A DNA stretch of 64,000 nucleotides from NCBI RefSeq assembly GCF_008634025.1, contig NZ_PDCM01000002.1, forward strand, positions 372,001 through 436,000, written 5' to 3'. A model generated the notes under the pieces. The model made no database searches and was not told the origin of the DNA. It worked only from the letters and a program-made list of their open reading frames with translations. The stretch comes from Streptomyces albofaciens JCM 4342. Lineage in GTDB: Bacteria; Actinomycetota; Actinomycetes; Streptomycetales; Streptomycetaceae. Both the position numbers and the translations under genes were made by a program. How positions within the stretch are numbered: position 1 is the first letter of the stretch; each line of letters begins with the position of its first letter. Positions 29,040 through 38,965 of this stretch are shown here, piece after piece.

Positions 29040-29178
29040 TGGATCTCCAGGAAAGCGGTCCGGAGCGACAAGCCTGCCCTCCGGGCACCGACGCAGAGGA
29101 ATCCACCACCCGCAGGCAGGTCAGTGTGGTGGTCACCCCCATAGGCGAGCTGGCGCGGTGACCCTACTGTTTCCGGCC

Positions 29179-29991
29179 ATGACCAGCGAATCCACCTCCC
29201 CGCACACGCCGCGGCCGGCCGTCTCACCCCCCTCGGCCACGCACGGCGTAGACCTGTCGGGCCGCACCGCCCTGGTGACCGGCGGCGGCAGCGGCATCGG
29301 CCGGGCGTGCGCCGCCGCCCTCGCAGCGGCCGGTGCCAAGGTCCACGTGGTCGACCTGGACGCCGAGAAGGCCGCGGCGGTCGCCGACGCCATCGGGGGA
29401 ACAGCACACATCGCCGACCTGGCCGACCCTGCGGTGCCCGACACGCTGCCCGCGGACGTCGACATCCTCGTCAACAACGCCGGGCTCCAGCACGTCGCTC
29501 CCCTCCCCCAGTTTCCGCCGGAACGCTTCGCCCGCATGCAGCAGGTGATGGTCACCGCGCCGTTTCTGCTGATCCGCCGCGTGCTGCCGCACATGTACGC
29601 CGGCGGATGGGGCCGGGTGATCAACATCTCCAGCGTCCACGGACTGCGCGCCAGCGCGTACAAGTGCGCCTACGTCACGGCCAAGCATGCCCTGGAGGGC
29701 TTGAGCAAGGTCACCGCCATCGAAGGCGCTCCGCACGGTGTGACCAGCAACTGCATCAATCCCGGCTACGTCCGCACCCCGCTGGTCGAGAGCCAGATCC
29801 ACGATCAGGCCGCGGCCCACGGCATCAGCGCCGGCGACGTCCTCTCCGATGTCCTGCTCTCCCGCGTCCCGGTCAAGCGGCTCCTCGAAGCCGAAGAGGT
29901 CGCCGCCGCTGCCCTGTGGCTGTGCGGACCGCACACCAGCTCCGTCACCGGCGCCTCCCTGCCCCTGGACGGCGGCTGGGGAGCGACTTGA
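29179..29991 (+). CDS. 3-hydroxybutyrate dehydrogenase (SDR family)
   Basis: 270 residues from ATG 29179; the ribosome site is weak. It is a classical short-chain dehydrogenase with TGGGSGIGRA (NAD site), NNAG, NISSVHG (catalytic Ser) and YVTAK (Tyr/Lys). The stretches SVHGLRASAYKCAYVTAKHA and TSNCINPGYVRTPLVESQI, with LLSRVPVKRL, are characteristic of D-3-hydroxybutyrate dehydrogenases rather than general SDRs. It oxidises 3-hydroxybutyrate to acetoacetate, the substrate of the CoA transferase encoded at 23.2-24.6 kb. An N-terminal extension of ~25 residues precedes the domain. Confidence 0.9.
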   Translation: MTSESTSPHTPRPAVSPPSATHGVDLSGRTALVTGGGSGIGRACAAALAAAGAKVHVVDLDAEKAAAVADAIGGTAHIADLADPAVPDTLPADVDILVNNAGLQHVAPLPQFPPERFARMQQVMVTAPFLLIRRVLPHMYAGGWGRVINISSVHGLRASAYKCAYVTAKHALEGLSKVTAIEGAPHGVTSNCINPGYVRTPLVESQIHDQAAAHGISAGDVLSDVLLSRVPVKRLLEAEEVAAAALWLCGPHTSSVTGASLPLDGGWGAT

Positions 29992-30051
29992 GCCCCGCTC
30001 CTCCCTTCTCCCACTCCACATGCCCCACCCCGCACAGGAAACTGGTGACAC

Positions 30052-31452
30052 ATGTCCGAGACACCGGCCACCGGCCCAGCCGCTCTAGGCCGCTCCCCCG
30101 GGATCGCCCGCATCGTCGGTGCGAGCCTCATCGGCACCACTATCGAGTGGTACGACTTCTTCCTCTACGGCTCCGCAGCCGCGCTGGTGTTCAACATCCT
30201 CTTCTTCCCCGCCGCCGACCCGCTCGTGGGCACCCTGATCGCCTTCATCACCTATGCGGTCGGATTCGCCGCCAGGCCGCTGGGCGGTGTGGTCTTCGGG
30301 CACTTCGGCGACAAGGTCGGCCGCAAGAAGCTGCTCGTCATCAGCCTGCTCATGATGGGCGGGGCCACTTTCGCCATGGGACTGCTGCCCACCTACGAAA
30401 CCCTCGGCGCGGGCGCACCGATCCTGCTCACCGTGCTCCGCCTCGTCCAAGGCTTCGCGTTGGGCGGCGAATGGGGCGGCGCCGTCCTCATCGTCTCCGA
30501 GCACGGCGGCGACCAGCAGCGGGGCTTCTGGGCCTCATGGCCGCAGGCCGGAGCCCCGGGCGGCAACCTCCTGGCCACCGGTGTCCTCGCGCTGCTCGCC
30601 GCCGTCCAGTCGGAGGAAGCCTTCACCGCGTGGGGCTGGCGTATCCCGTTCCTCCTGTCCGGCGTTCTGGTGCTGCTGGGCCTGTGGATCCGTGTCTCCG
30701 TCTCCGAGTCCCCCGTCTTCCTCGCCGCCCAAGCCGAGGCCCAGGCCGACGCCGCCCGCGGCATCAAGGAGAAGGCCCCGGTGCTCGAGGTGTTCCGCCG
30801 CAGCTGGAAGGAGGTCCTCACCGCCATCGGCACCCGATTCGGCGAGAACATCTCCTACTACGTCCTCACCGCCTTCCTCCTCGTCTACGTCACCACCCAT
30901 CTCGAACTGCCCAAGGGCACCGCGCTGAACGCCGTACTGATCGCCTCGGCGGTCCACTTCGTCACCATCCCCCTGTGGGGCGCGCTCTCTGACCGCATCG
31001 GCCGCCGGCCGGTCACCCTGATCGGTTCGGCCGGCATGGCCCTGTGGGCCTTCGGCTTCTTCGCCCTGCTCGACTCCAAGTCGTTCGCCGTGATCACCCT
31101 CGCGGTGACAGCCGGCCTGCTGCTGCACGGCGCCATGTACGGCCCACAGGCCGCCTTCATCTCGGAACTGTTCGACACCAAGGTCCGCTACTCCGGCGCG
31201 TCGATGGGCTCCCAGCTCGCCGCCATCCTCGCCGGCGCACTGGCACCGGTCATCGCGGTCGAACTCCTCAAGGAATACGACTCCGCCACCCCCGTCGCCC
31301 TCTACCTCTGCCTGGCCTCGATAATCACCACCGTGACCGTCGCCCTTGCCAGGGAAACCCGCGGCCGGGACCTCACCACCACCGTCGCGGCCGCCTTCCC
31401 CCACCCGGCGCGCCGGTCCTTGCCGACGGCCATCGGCAAGGACACCGTGTGA
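30052..31452 (+). CDS. MHS-family (MFS) metabolite:H+ symporter
   Basis: 466 residues with 12 hydrophobic segments. It has the MHS signatures SLIGTTIEWYDFFLYG (TM1), GHFGDKVGRKK (loop 2-3 motif) and LRLVQGFALGGEWGGAV (TM4-5). It lies 60 bp after the dehydrogenase and ahead of the PucR-type regulator on the same strand, so it most likely imports 3-hydroxybutyrate or a related short acid; this assignment rests on context. Confidence 0.93.
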   Translation: MSETPATGPAALGRSPGIARIVGASLIGTTIEWYDFFLYGSAAALVFNILFFPAADPLVGTLIAFITYAVGFAARPLGGVVFGHFGDKVGRKKLLVISLLMMGGATFAMGLLPTYETLGAGAPILLTVLRLVQGFALGGEWGGAVLIVSEHGGDQQRGFWASWPQAGAPGGNLLATGVLALLAAVQSEEAFTAWGWRIPFLLSGVLVLLGLWIRVSVSESPVFLAAQAEAQADAARGIKEKAPVLEVFRRSWKEVLTAIGTRFGENISYYVLTAFLLVYVTTHLELPKGTALNAVLIASAVHFVTIPLWGALSDRIGRRPVTLIGSAGMALWAFGFFALLDSKSFAVITLAVTAGLLLHGAMYGPQAAFISELFDTKVRYSGASMGSQLAAILAGALAPVIAVELLKEYDSATPVALYLCLASIITTVTVALARETRGRDLTTTVAAAFPHPARRSLPTAIGKDTV

Positions 31453-31585
31453 GGCCGCCTTCCCCGCCCACCGCCAGGAAGAGACCCGGTGGGCAACCGG
31501 CGCCCCCGTAAGCCGTACCCGCACCCCACCGGACCGCATCCCGCACACGTCCGACTCCCCCCACCCCGGCCGGAAGGAGACCGGC

Positions 31586-33529
31586 ATGGCCGGCGAAAAC
31601 GACCGCACCTACCGCGCAGCAGCGCACAGCGCGATGGTGGCCCTCGGACAGCTGCTGACCATGCTGGCCTCCGGAGCACCCACCGAGCAGTTCCCCCGCC
31701 CGTCGGCCGACCCCTCCACCGAGCAGCTCTCACCCGGGGAGCGCTCCCTGCTGGAGGAAGCAGCCCAGGCCGCGCTGGATATCCGGCGCACCCTCGATCA
31801 GCACCGCAAACGAGAGGCCGAACTGGCCGCACTCTTCGACACCGCGAGTGACCTCGCCGCACTGCGCGACCTCGACGCGGTCCTGCGCGCCATCGTCCAC
31901 CGCGCCAGGACCCTGCTCGCTACCGACGTCGCCTACCTCTCCCTCAACGATCCTGCCGCCAAAGACACCTTCATGCGGGTCACCGACGGCTCCGTCTCCG
32001 CCCGCTTCCAGCAACTGCGGCTCGGCATGGGCGAGGGCCTCGGCGGACTGGTCGCCCAGACCGCCCGCCCCTACGCCAGCACCGATTACCACACGGACCC
32101 CCGCTTCACGCACACCCGTCCCATCGACGAAGCGGTCCTGGAAGAGGGACTGCGCGGCATCCTCGGTGTCCCGCTGCGTGTCGGCAAACGCGTCATCGGC
32201 GTGCTCTTCGCCGCGGACCGCACCACCCGGGACTTCCCTCCGGACGCCATCGCCCTGCTCACCTCACTCGCCGACCACGCGGCAGTCGCCATCGACAGCG
32301 CCCGCCTGCTGGAGGAGACCCGCTCCGCTCTCGTAGAGCTCAACACCGCCAACGAGACCGCCCGTGCCCACAGCACGGCTCTGCGCCGCGCCGCCGACGC
32401 CCACGACCGGCTCACCGACCTGGTTCTGCGCGGCGGAAGCGTCGACGATCTGGTTCGCGAGATCGCCGCCCTGCTCGGCGGCGGCCTCGCCCTCCACGAC
32501 TCGGACGGCACCGAAATGGCACGTGCCGGCACCGACCCCGTCACCCCCTCCGCCCAGGGCATCAGCGCCTCCCGCACCGGTGGCCATGCCGTCCCGGTGG
32601 ACGGCACCTGGGTGTGTGCCGTCCTGGCCGGCTCCCAGCTCCTGGGCAGCATCGTCCTGACCGGACGCGCGGACCTGGCCGACGCCGACCGGCGCCTGTT
32701 CGAACGCGCAGCCCTGGTCGCCGCCCTCCTGCTGCTCCTGCGCCGCACCGTCGCCGAAGCGGAGGACCGCGTCCGCGGAGAACTCCTCGACGATCTGCTC
32801 AGCTACGAACAGCACGGCGTGCACCACGATCCCGCAAGCCTCACCATCCGTGCCCGCAGGCTCGGCCTCAACCTCTCCCAGCCCTACGCCGTGCTCACCC
32901 TGGACACCGACAACGAGCCCCGTGCGCAGTTGCTCGCAGAAGCCGTACGCCGGGCCCGCTCACTCGGCGGGCTCGCGGGAACCCGCGACGGCCACGTCGT
33001 CCTCCTCATACCGTCATCCGAGCCCGGCCCACTCGCCGCGCAGCTGGCCCGAGACCTCGGCCAGGCAGCCGGAGCACTGGTCACCGTGGGATCCGCCGGG
33101 CCGGCCACCGGCCCCCAACAGCTCCCGGGCACCTACGCCGAAGCCTGCCGCTGCCTCGACGCCCTGCACGCACTCGGCCGCACCGGAGACGGCGCGGACA
33201 TCGCCGCACTGGGATTCCTCGGGGTCCTGCTCGGCGACCGGTCGGACATCAGCGGCTTCGTGAACCGCTTCCTCGGTCCCGTCCTCGCCTATGACCAGCA
33301 GCGTGGCACCGAACTGGTCCACACCCTCGACGCCTACTACACCCATGGCGCAAGCCTGTCCAAAGCCAAAAAAGCCCTCCACGTGCACGTCAACACCGTG
33401 GTGCAGCGACTGGACCGCGTGGCACAACTCCTCGGCCCCGACTGGAACAGCCCCACAAAAGCCCTCGAACTGCAGCTTGCCCTGCGACTCCACCGCCTGA
33501 ACAGCCACAAGGAACCACCCGGTGCGTAG
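31586..33529 (+). CDS. GAF/PucR-type transcriptional regulator
   Basis: The ATG at 31586 follows GGAAGGAGA. The 647-residue protein has a coiled N terminus, a GAF domain (about 100-250; LDAVLRAIVHRARTLLATDV, GMGEGLGGLVAQ), a variable middle and a C-terminal PucR/CdaR HTH (AYYTHGASLSKAKKALHVH, NTVVQRLDRVAQLLG). Such proteins usually activate adjacent catabolic genes in response to the substrate, here presumably the hydroxybutyrate dehydrogenase and transporter genes. Confidence 0.92.
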   Translation: MAGENDRTYRAAAHSAMVALGQLLTMLASGAPTEQFPRPSADPSTEQLSPGERSLLEEAAQAALDIRRTLDQHRKREAELAALFDTASDLAALRDLDAVLRAIVHRARTLLATDVAYLSLNDPAAKDTFMRVTDGSVSARFQQLRLGMGEGLGGLVAQTARPYASTDYHTDPRFTHTRPIDEAVLEEGLRGILGVPLRVGKRVIGVLFAADRTTRDFPPDAIALLTSLADHAAVAIDSARLLEETRSALVELNTANETARAHSTALRRAADAHDRLTDLVLRGGSVDDLVREIAALLGGGLALHDSDGTEMARAGTDPVTPSAQGISASRTGGHAVPVDGTWVCAVLAGSQLLGSIVLTGRADLADADRRLFERAALVAALLLLLRRTVAEAEDRVRGELLDDLLSYEQHGVHHDPASLTIRARRLGLNLSQPYAVLTLDTDNEPRAQLLAEAVRRARSLGGLAGTRDGHVVLLIPSSEPGPLAAQLARDLGQAAGALVTVGSAGPATGPQQLPGTYAEACRCLDALHALGRTGDGADIAALGFLGVLLGDRSDISGFVNRFLGPVLAYDQQRGTELVHTLDAYYTHGASLSKAKKALHVHVNTVVQRLDRVAQLLGPDWNSPTKALELQLALRLHRLNSHKEPPGA

Positions 33530-34419
33530 GAGATTTTCTGGATCCGTCAGCGGTCGCTGCGGCGGGCGAGGAGCCAGTGGCGGCGGTCCGGCCGGTGCCA
33601 GGACCTGGCCCCACCCATGCCTTCGCCGCCCCCGCCCCAGCGGGCGCTCCGGGGCAAGCGGCACCACCCACTCGAACAGTTCCCGCAGATCATCCCGGCG
33701 CCATCCGCTTAACAAGCGAAGAAGTCACCGTTCCAGGCTGCCGCAAGATCACACCAACGAAATAGCGTCCAGCCCTATACCCGCTGACCGACCGCGACAT
33801 CGATCCCCCAGCGGACACCACGTGGTTGGGCGCCGGCTCCGAACGGCTCCTGCCCCTTCTGCACCACCGCCGACGGCCGCCGATCTCGACCCGGAATGCT
33901 CACAGCCACTGCCGGTGCCCCCAGCACCGCAGCAGCGCCTGGACCGCGACACCGTCGCCCGGCTGGTGCGCCTGACCGTCCAAGCCCCTGACAACTCCCC
34001 CCACGACGACCAGCACACCTTCCCCCGAAGGGAAGGGAACGCACACCCACCGCCCGGGACCTGCGGCTGCTGCCCCATCCGTCGCCGGGGACGGCTCCAT
34101 CGGTCGTACGAACCCCCAGCACACCCGTCTGCCGACGGCGCGGTACACGTGAGCGGCGCCCGCTCCGCTCGCGAGTCGGTCCCGTTCGGTCTCGCCCCGG
34201 GCCCGCTCGTCACTGGCCACGGCGTCGGCTGCGGAGTGCGACCACGGCCTCTCGTGGGGTCCGGCATTGGTCAGTGCTCCTTCAAGATCCAGGCGGGAGG
34301 TCGGAGACGCCTGTGAGCATGGGGCTGGAAAGCGTCGTTCTCGTCCCGTGCGTCATTGCCGTGCCGGCGGGCAACGCGCTTGCATGCCCCGGACCGGTTA
34401 TGTGACGGAGGGGGATGTC
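33530..34419. other. Gene-poor stretch, possible IS701-like trace
   Basis: No gene is supported. Minus-strand sequence near 33540-33620 reads RRHWLLARRS and, after a shift, LTDPENL. That resembles a short piece of an IS701-type transposase but is too small to assign. The remainder has open frames on both strands without features. Confidence 0.45.
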
Positions 34420-35640
34420 GTGCACGGATTGGGAGCACGTGGTGCAAGAACGAAGACAGGCGGTGCGGATCAGGCGCGCCGCGCGCGGAGCGCGGGCCGG
34501 GCGGGAACGATGAGAGGGCGGCGGGGCAGCATGGCGGGCACGGCGGCGCTGCTGGGCGTCGCCGCTCTGGCCGTTTCGGCGGTGCCGGCGGGTGCGCTGC
34601 CGGCCGGAGCGGGCGGGGTGGTCGCTGCGCAGCGCAGCGCCGTCCCGGCGTTGGTGGAGAGCGTCCGGGAGCCGACGCCGGGAACGGACTTCGACGTGCT
34701 GCTGGACCGGGTCGATGCAAACGAGAGATTCGGGGCCGGTGGCGGCTGGTGGGCTGCGTCCAAAACGGACGACGGCGCTGGGCAGGCGGCCGTGTGGGCC
34801 GGCCGGGCCGACGGCACCGGCGCTCCTGAGCGGATCAGTCCGGACGACGGTCGCTCGCACGTGAGCCCGGTCACCGACGGCAAGACCGTGGTGTGGCTGA
34901 CGCACAGCAGGCGGACCACATCCATCCTGGCCAGGTCGGTCGACGGCGGACCGGTCACCACGCTGTGGTGGGGCCGACGGGCGGTGGTCAGACTCGCGGT
35001 GGACGGTGACCTGGTCGTCTTCGAACCCGGCTCCACCCCCGGCGGACGCACCCCGCACTACATACGGCTGAGCGACGAGAACCACACCCGCCACCGGGTC
35101 CTGCCGGAGAACGGCGGTAAGCAGGGCTTCAATCCCTCGGTCAAGAACGGGCGGATCGCCTACACCATGTACTACCGGACCGAACCCGGCGGCCCCCTGA
35201 TCTACGGCACCGAGGTCTTCGACACCACCACTGGCACGTTCACCATGATGGGGCAGCTCAGTCGCCCCACGAGCTACCGACCGACCGCGATTACCGGCAA
35301 GCACGTCTACTGGCTGGTGCAGGAGGAGCGCGACAGCAGGGAGACCGCGGTGCGCCGCGCGGACCTGGACGGCACGAACGTGGTGGACCTCAGCCCCGGC
35401 TCGGGCCCCGAGGCGCTGCAGGCCGACGCCCTGGCGGCCTCCGAGGAGGCGCTGAACGTCTCCGCCCAGGGCAAGCTCTGGCAGTTCTCGCTCGACGGCA
35501 CCAAGCACCACGTCTCCTGCGCCGCCGGCGGACAGACCGGGGTCGCCACCCCCGGCGGCCGGCAGGTGATCTGGGTCGACAGCACCTCCGGGACCCCACA
35601 ACTGGTCACGCGCACACGGCCGGTGGAACGCTGCCGGTGA
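34420..35640 (+). CDS. Secreted beta-propeller-like protein, function unknown
   Basis: GTG 34420 is placed 5 bases after a strong GGAGGGG; ATG 34510 is the alternative start. The product (406 residues from 34420) has an Arg-rich n-region and a signal peptide (MAGTAALLGVAALAVSAVPA). Repeated beta strands follow, of the type DGKTVVWLTHS, DGDLVVFEPGS, NGRIAYTMYYR, TGKHVYWLVQE and GGRQVIWVDS, spaced like the blades of a TolB/WD-type propeller. No catalytic motif is visible. One Cys pair lies near the C terminus. It stands alone between remnants of insertion sequences. Confidence 0.82.
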   Translation: MHGLGARGARTKTGGADQARRARSAGRAGTMRGRRGSMAGTAALLGVAALAVSAVPAGALPAGAGGVVAAQRSAVPALVESVREPTPGTDFDVLLDRVDANERFGAGGGWWAASKTDDGAGQAAVWAGRADGTGAPERISPDDGRSHVSPVTDGKTVVWLTHSRRTTSILARSVDGGPVTTLWWGRRAVVRLAVDGDLVVFEPGSTPGGRTPHYIRLSDENHTRHRVLPENGGKQGFNPSVKNGRIAYTMYYRTEPGGPLIYGTEVFDTTTGTFTMMGQLSRPTSYRPTAITGKHVYWLVQEERDSRETAVRRADLDGTNVVDLSPGSGPEALQADALAASEEALNVSAQGKLWQFSLDGTKHHVSCAAGGQTGVATPGGRQVIWVDSTSGTPQLVTRTRPVERCR

Positions 35641-35759
35641 GCCCAGCGGCTCTGCGACGGCGCTGATCGAGCGGCCGGGCCGGGGAGGAGGCCGTGGGTG
35701 GCGCGGGCGCGGGTCATGAGCCCGATCGCGGCCCGGGCGATCAGCGCTTCGCTCGTCAC

Positions 35760-36250
35760 CCGCAGGCGTTGCTGGTCGCGGCAGTGCCCGCGGGTGCGGC
35801 GGAGGGCAGCGTAGCTGGACGATCCTGTCGCCGGAGGGCCTGGCGGGGTGGCTGGGTCACACAGCGGGTCATCAGGGTGATCGCCGTCCAGGTGATCATG
35901 GTTTCGCTGTGCTGGACGAGGCGTTCGTAGGCGCGGACCAGGCAGCGGGGCATGATCCACGCGAGGGAGCATTCCGCGACCCACCCGCCTGCCCGGCGCG
36001 CCGGGCAGGCGGGTGGGTCGCGATCAGGGTGAGCCGGAGAAAGTCCTGGGCTCACGTGATCAAGGTGCCGGCACAGGCGGCATCCGCCCAGACGACGGTC
36101 ACCCTAGGGTGCAGAAGGCCCAGGCGGACCAGGACCTCCTTGGCCGCGCGGGCACCGTGTAGGTCGGCCCGGGGTGACCACGACCAGCAGGGGTAGCTCC
36201 TTGGTGTCCACGACCAAGTGTCTCTCCCTGCCGTTCATCAGTTTCCGTCC
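35760..36250 (-). mobile_element. IS5-type transposase remnant
   Basis: The minus strand shows pieces of an IS5/IS112-like DDE transposase in shifting frames: NGRERHLVVDTKELPLLVVV (second catalytic Asp region), VTVVWADAACAGTLI, CSLAWIMPRCLVRAYERL (third acidic region degraded) and ETMITWTAITLMTR. Both termini are missing, several frameshifts are present, and a 48-bp palindrome interrupts it. Confidence 0.75.
35976..36023. repeat. 48-bp perfect palindrome
   Basis: Arms 35976-35999 and 36000-36023 are exact complements with no loop (core CCCGGCGCGCCGGG). It lies inside the IS5-type remnant where the family protein has a different segment. Confidence 0.85.
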
Positions 36251-36348
36251 TCCTGGCTTCGTTGATGTCTAAGGGCTCTGGTGCTCGTTCTGTGGAAGGT
36301 GACGCCGCGTGTGTGACCTGGCCGGAGTTGTAAGCCGGTTGACGGTGG

Positions 36349-36392
36349 CGGTCGCGCACGCGGCCGGGGGCGGTCGCGCACGCGGCCGGGGG
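36349..36392. repeat. Two exact 22-bp tandem units
   Basis: A 22-bp unit beginning CGGTCGCGCACGCGGCC is repeated exactly at 36349-36370 and 36371-36392, just beyond the stop of the leftward STAND regulator. Possible role in transcript termination; otherwise unexplained. Confidence 0.7.
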
Positions 36393-36417
36393 CGGTCGGC
36401 AGCGACGAGTGCCCGGT

Positions 36418-38640
36418 TCACGTCCGGGTGGTGAGTCGCGCGAGCGCCGCGTCGTAGCGTGCCTGGAGTGCGGCGTCGGCGGATACGCGCAGCAGAGCGC
36501 CGAGTGCCCGTACCGCTCCGTCGTCGTAGCCGGAGGACTCCGCTTCCCGGGCCGCCAGGTCGAGTTGCCTGGTGCCCTCGGTTTCGTTTCCGAGCCCCAG
36601 TAGTGCCTCTCCTTTCACCATGAGCAGCAGGACGTAAGGGATGTCGGTCGTGGCCGGCCGGTCGTGGAGAGCCAGGGCCTGGGTCGCGGTGTCGAGGGCC
36701 TGGTGCCATTTGCCGGCGTCGGCGAAGTGGCGGGCGAGGTGCTGCAGGATCAGTTTCTCGAGTCTGCGGTCGCCGGCCCGGCGCGCCAGTTCCAGTGCCC
36801 GCTCGCAGTCTTGCGTGGCCTCGTCCAGGCTGCCGAGCGCCGCGTGTGCCATGGCCACAACGATCAGGGTGTTCGCCTCGGCCACCGCGTCACCTGTTTG
36901 GGAGGCGAGGGTGCGGGCGGCCTCCAGGTGGGTGAGCGCCTGCGGGATGCGGCCTTCCTCGATCAGGATCCAGCCGAGGACGTTGAGTACCCGTGACTCG
37001 CCGTGCTGGTCGGCGTCGGTCCGGGCGGCTTCGAGCGCGGTCTCAAGGAGCGGGGCCCAGCCGTCGCGCACGCGCCAGACGATCAGCGGCCACAGTGTCA
37101 GAACGATCCGCCAGGTCCTGCCGTGCAGTGCGGCGGCGTGCGCCGCGGCCACCGCCAGGACGAGGTCGTCCCGCTCGGCCGCGTACCAGGCCACGGCCGC
37201 GTCCCGGTCGCCGAACTCCCATACGGCGGCGGGTGGCAGGTAGTCGTCGGGCAGCGGGAAACACTCCTCATTGCCGGGCTCGGCCGCGGCCACCGCCGCG
37301 AGGCCGGTGGCGAGGTAGTGGTCGAGCACGCGCTTGAGCGCATCGGGCCCTGCGTCCAGGCTCTGTGCGTACAGCCGCACGAGATCGTGCATCGTCCAGC
37401 GGCCGGGCGCCGTCTCCATGACGAGATGCGCGACGGCCAGCCGCTCCAGAGAGGTCTCGGCGGCTGCCGGGTCCGTGTCCGCCAGGGCTGCCGCCGCGTA
37501 CCGGTCGACGTGCGTGCCGGGGTGGCGACCGAGATGGGCGAACAGGCGGGAGACGGGCCCCGGGAGCTGTTGCAGTGTCACCCGCAGCGCCGCTCGCACG
37601 CCGATGTCCTCCACGTCCAGCAGGCTCAGCCGGCGGGTCTCGTCCGACAGTTCGGCGGCCAGCGCGCCCAGCGACCAGGTGGGCCGTTGCGCCAGGCGGG
37701 CGGCCGCCACCCGCAGCGCCAGGGGCAGCCCGCCGCACAGCTCGGCCAGCCGTCGTGCAGCCGCCGGCTCTGCGCGGACCCGTTCGGCTTCGAGGACCTT
37801 GGCGAGGAGCATCGTGCTGTCCTCTGGCCCGAGCACGTCCACGGCGACGGGCCGGGCGGTGTCGGTGACGATCAGCCCCGGCAGCCGGTGTCTGCTGGTG
37901 ACGACGGTGACGCAGTGGCGCCCGCCGGGCAGGAGCGGCCGGACCTGCCCGGAGTCGCGCGCATTGTCGAGCACCACAAGGAGTTGGCGGTCGGCGGCCA
38001 GCGACCGGAACAGCGCGGCCGCGCCGTTGACCGACTCCGGTATCCGGCTGTGCGCGACACCGAGCGCCAGCAGGAACTCGCGCAGCACCTCCACGGAAGA
38101 GGGCTCGCCCTGGTCGCCGAAGCCGCGCAGGTCGGCGTAGAGCCGCCCGTCGGGGAATCCGGCACAGCCCTGGTGGGCCCAGTGCAGCACGAGCGCCGTC
38201 TTGCCCACCCCGGCGGGCCCGATGACCAGGCAGACGGGCGCCTCGCCCGCGGCGGCCCGGGACACAGCGGCCAGCTCCGCCGCCCGCCCGAGAAAGCCGC
38301 GCGGCGCGCGCGGCAGCAGATCGGGCACACCCGCGGGTGCAACGGTCTCCGGGACAGCGGCAGGCGGCGGGACCTCCGCCGCGGGGGCCCGGCGGGGCCG
38401 TCCCAGGCTCGCCAGGCGCTCCAGTTCCCCCGCGTCCTGCGGGCTCAGGCGCAGGGCCGTGGCCAGGGCTTCCACGGTCCGGCGCTGCGGCCCGCGCGAG
38501 CGGCCCCGCTCCATGTACGACAGGGCCCGCACACTGATCCCCGCCGCCTGCGCCAGCTCCTCCTGCGTCAGCCCAGCACTCCTGCGCAGACCGTGCAGCA
38601 GCGCGCCGAAGCCGCCCACGGCCGGTGTTCCCGTACCCAT
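36418..38640 (-). CDS. XRE-HTH/NB-ARC/TPR (STAND) transcriptional regulator
   Basis: 740 residues from ATG 38640; the frame is open upstream but the XRE domain begins here. Domains are an XRE helix-turn-helix (about 12-65, LTQEELAQAAGISVRALSYM), an NB-ARC ATPase with Walker A GPAGVGKTA (near 145) and Walker B LLVVLDNA (near 220), a winged-helix module, and tetratricopeptide repeats (about 500-740). This AfsR/GutR-like architecture is common for pathway regulators in Streptomyces. It is divergent from the CdtB-like nuclease gene, and a 9-bp-armed dyad sits in its promoter side of the shared region. Confidence 0.93.
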   Translation of the reverse strand: MGTGTPAVGGFGALLHGLRRSAGLTQEELAQAAGISVRALSYMERGRSRGPQRRTVEALATALRLSPQDAGELERLASLGRPRRAPAAEVPPPAAVPETVAPAGVPDLLPRAPRGFLGRAAELAAVSRAAAGEAPVCLVIGPAGVGKTALVLHWAHQGCAGFPDGRLYADLRGFGDQGEPSSVEVLREFLLALGVAHSRIPESVNGAAALFRSLAADRQLLVVLDNARDSGQVRPLLPGGRHCVTVVTSRHRLPGLIVTDTARPVAVDVLGPEDSTMLLAKVLEAERVRAEPAAARRLAELCGGLPLALRVAAARLAQRPTWSLGALAAELSDETRRLSLLDVEDIGVRAALRVTLQQLPGPVSRLFAHLGRHPGTHVDRYAAAALADTDPAAAETSLERLAVAHLVMETAPGRWTMHDLVRLYAQSLDAGPDALKRVLDHYLATGLAAVAAAEPGNEECFPLPDDYLPPAAVWEFGDRDAAVAWYAAERDDLVLAVAAAHAAALHGRTWRIVLTLWPLIVWRVRDGWAPLLETALEAARTDADQHGESRVLNVLGWILIEEGRIPQALTHLEAARTLASQTGDAVAEANTLIVVAMAHAALGSLDEATQDCERALELARRAGDRRLEKLILQHLARHFADAGKWHQALDTATQALALHDRPATTDIPYVLLLMVKGEALLGLGNETEGTRQLDLAAREAESSGYDDGAVRALGALLRVSADAALQARYDAALARLTTRT

Positions 38641-38689
38641 GCTCCAAGCCCCCACAACAACAGGGCCCACCGGATGCGCAACCCCACCC

Positions 38690-38717
38690 GCAAAAGTATG
38701 CAGCACCCTACTTTTGC
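38690..38717. promoter_or_regulatory. Dyad operator candidate in the regulator/nuclease intergenic region
   Basis: GCAAAAGTA and TACTTTTGC form perfect 9-bp arms separated by 10 bp. It lies 50 bp upstream of the STAND regulator start and about 250 bp upstream of the nuclease start, in a 325-bp spacer with no gene. The A/T-rich arms stand out from the GC-rich surroundings, as expected for a promoter or binding site. Confidence 0.55.
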
Positions 38718-38965
38718 CGGTGGATTTTCCTGTTGCGTCCAGGTTCCGTCGGGTTGACTCAAGGGCGCACGAACGCGGGGCCGGCCCCACCCGGCCGCCG
38801 CGCTCCGTCACTTCACGTACCGCGTGTCCGCCGGTGATCCCCGTGCCGAACACCACCGGGAGTGGACCCACCGGCGTCAACAACGCGCCTTGCCCGCGCT
38901 GCGACACCCACCTCTCCCCGGGCTTCGCGCACACCGACGAACCCACCCAGGAAAGGCCTGATCCG

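Noticed and set aside
33540..33620. IS701 transposase fragment
   Set aside because: Only about 15 residues in two frames match; too little to annotate as an element.
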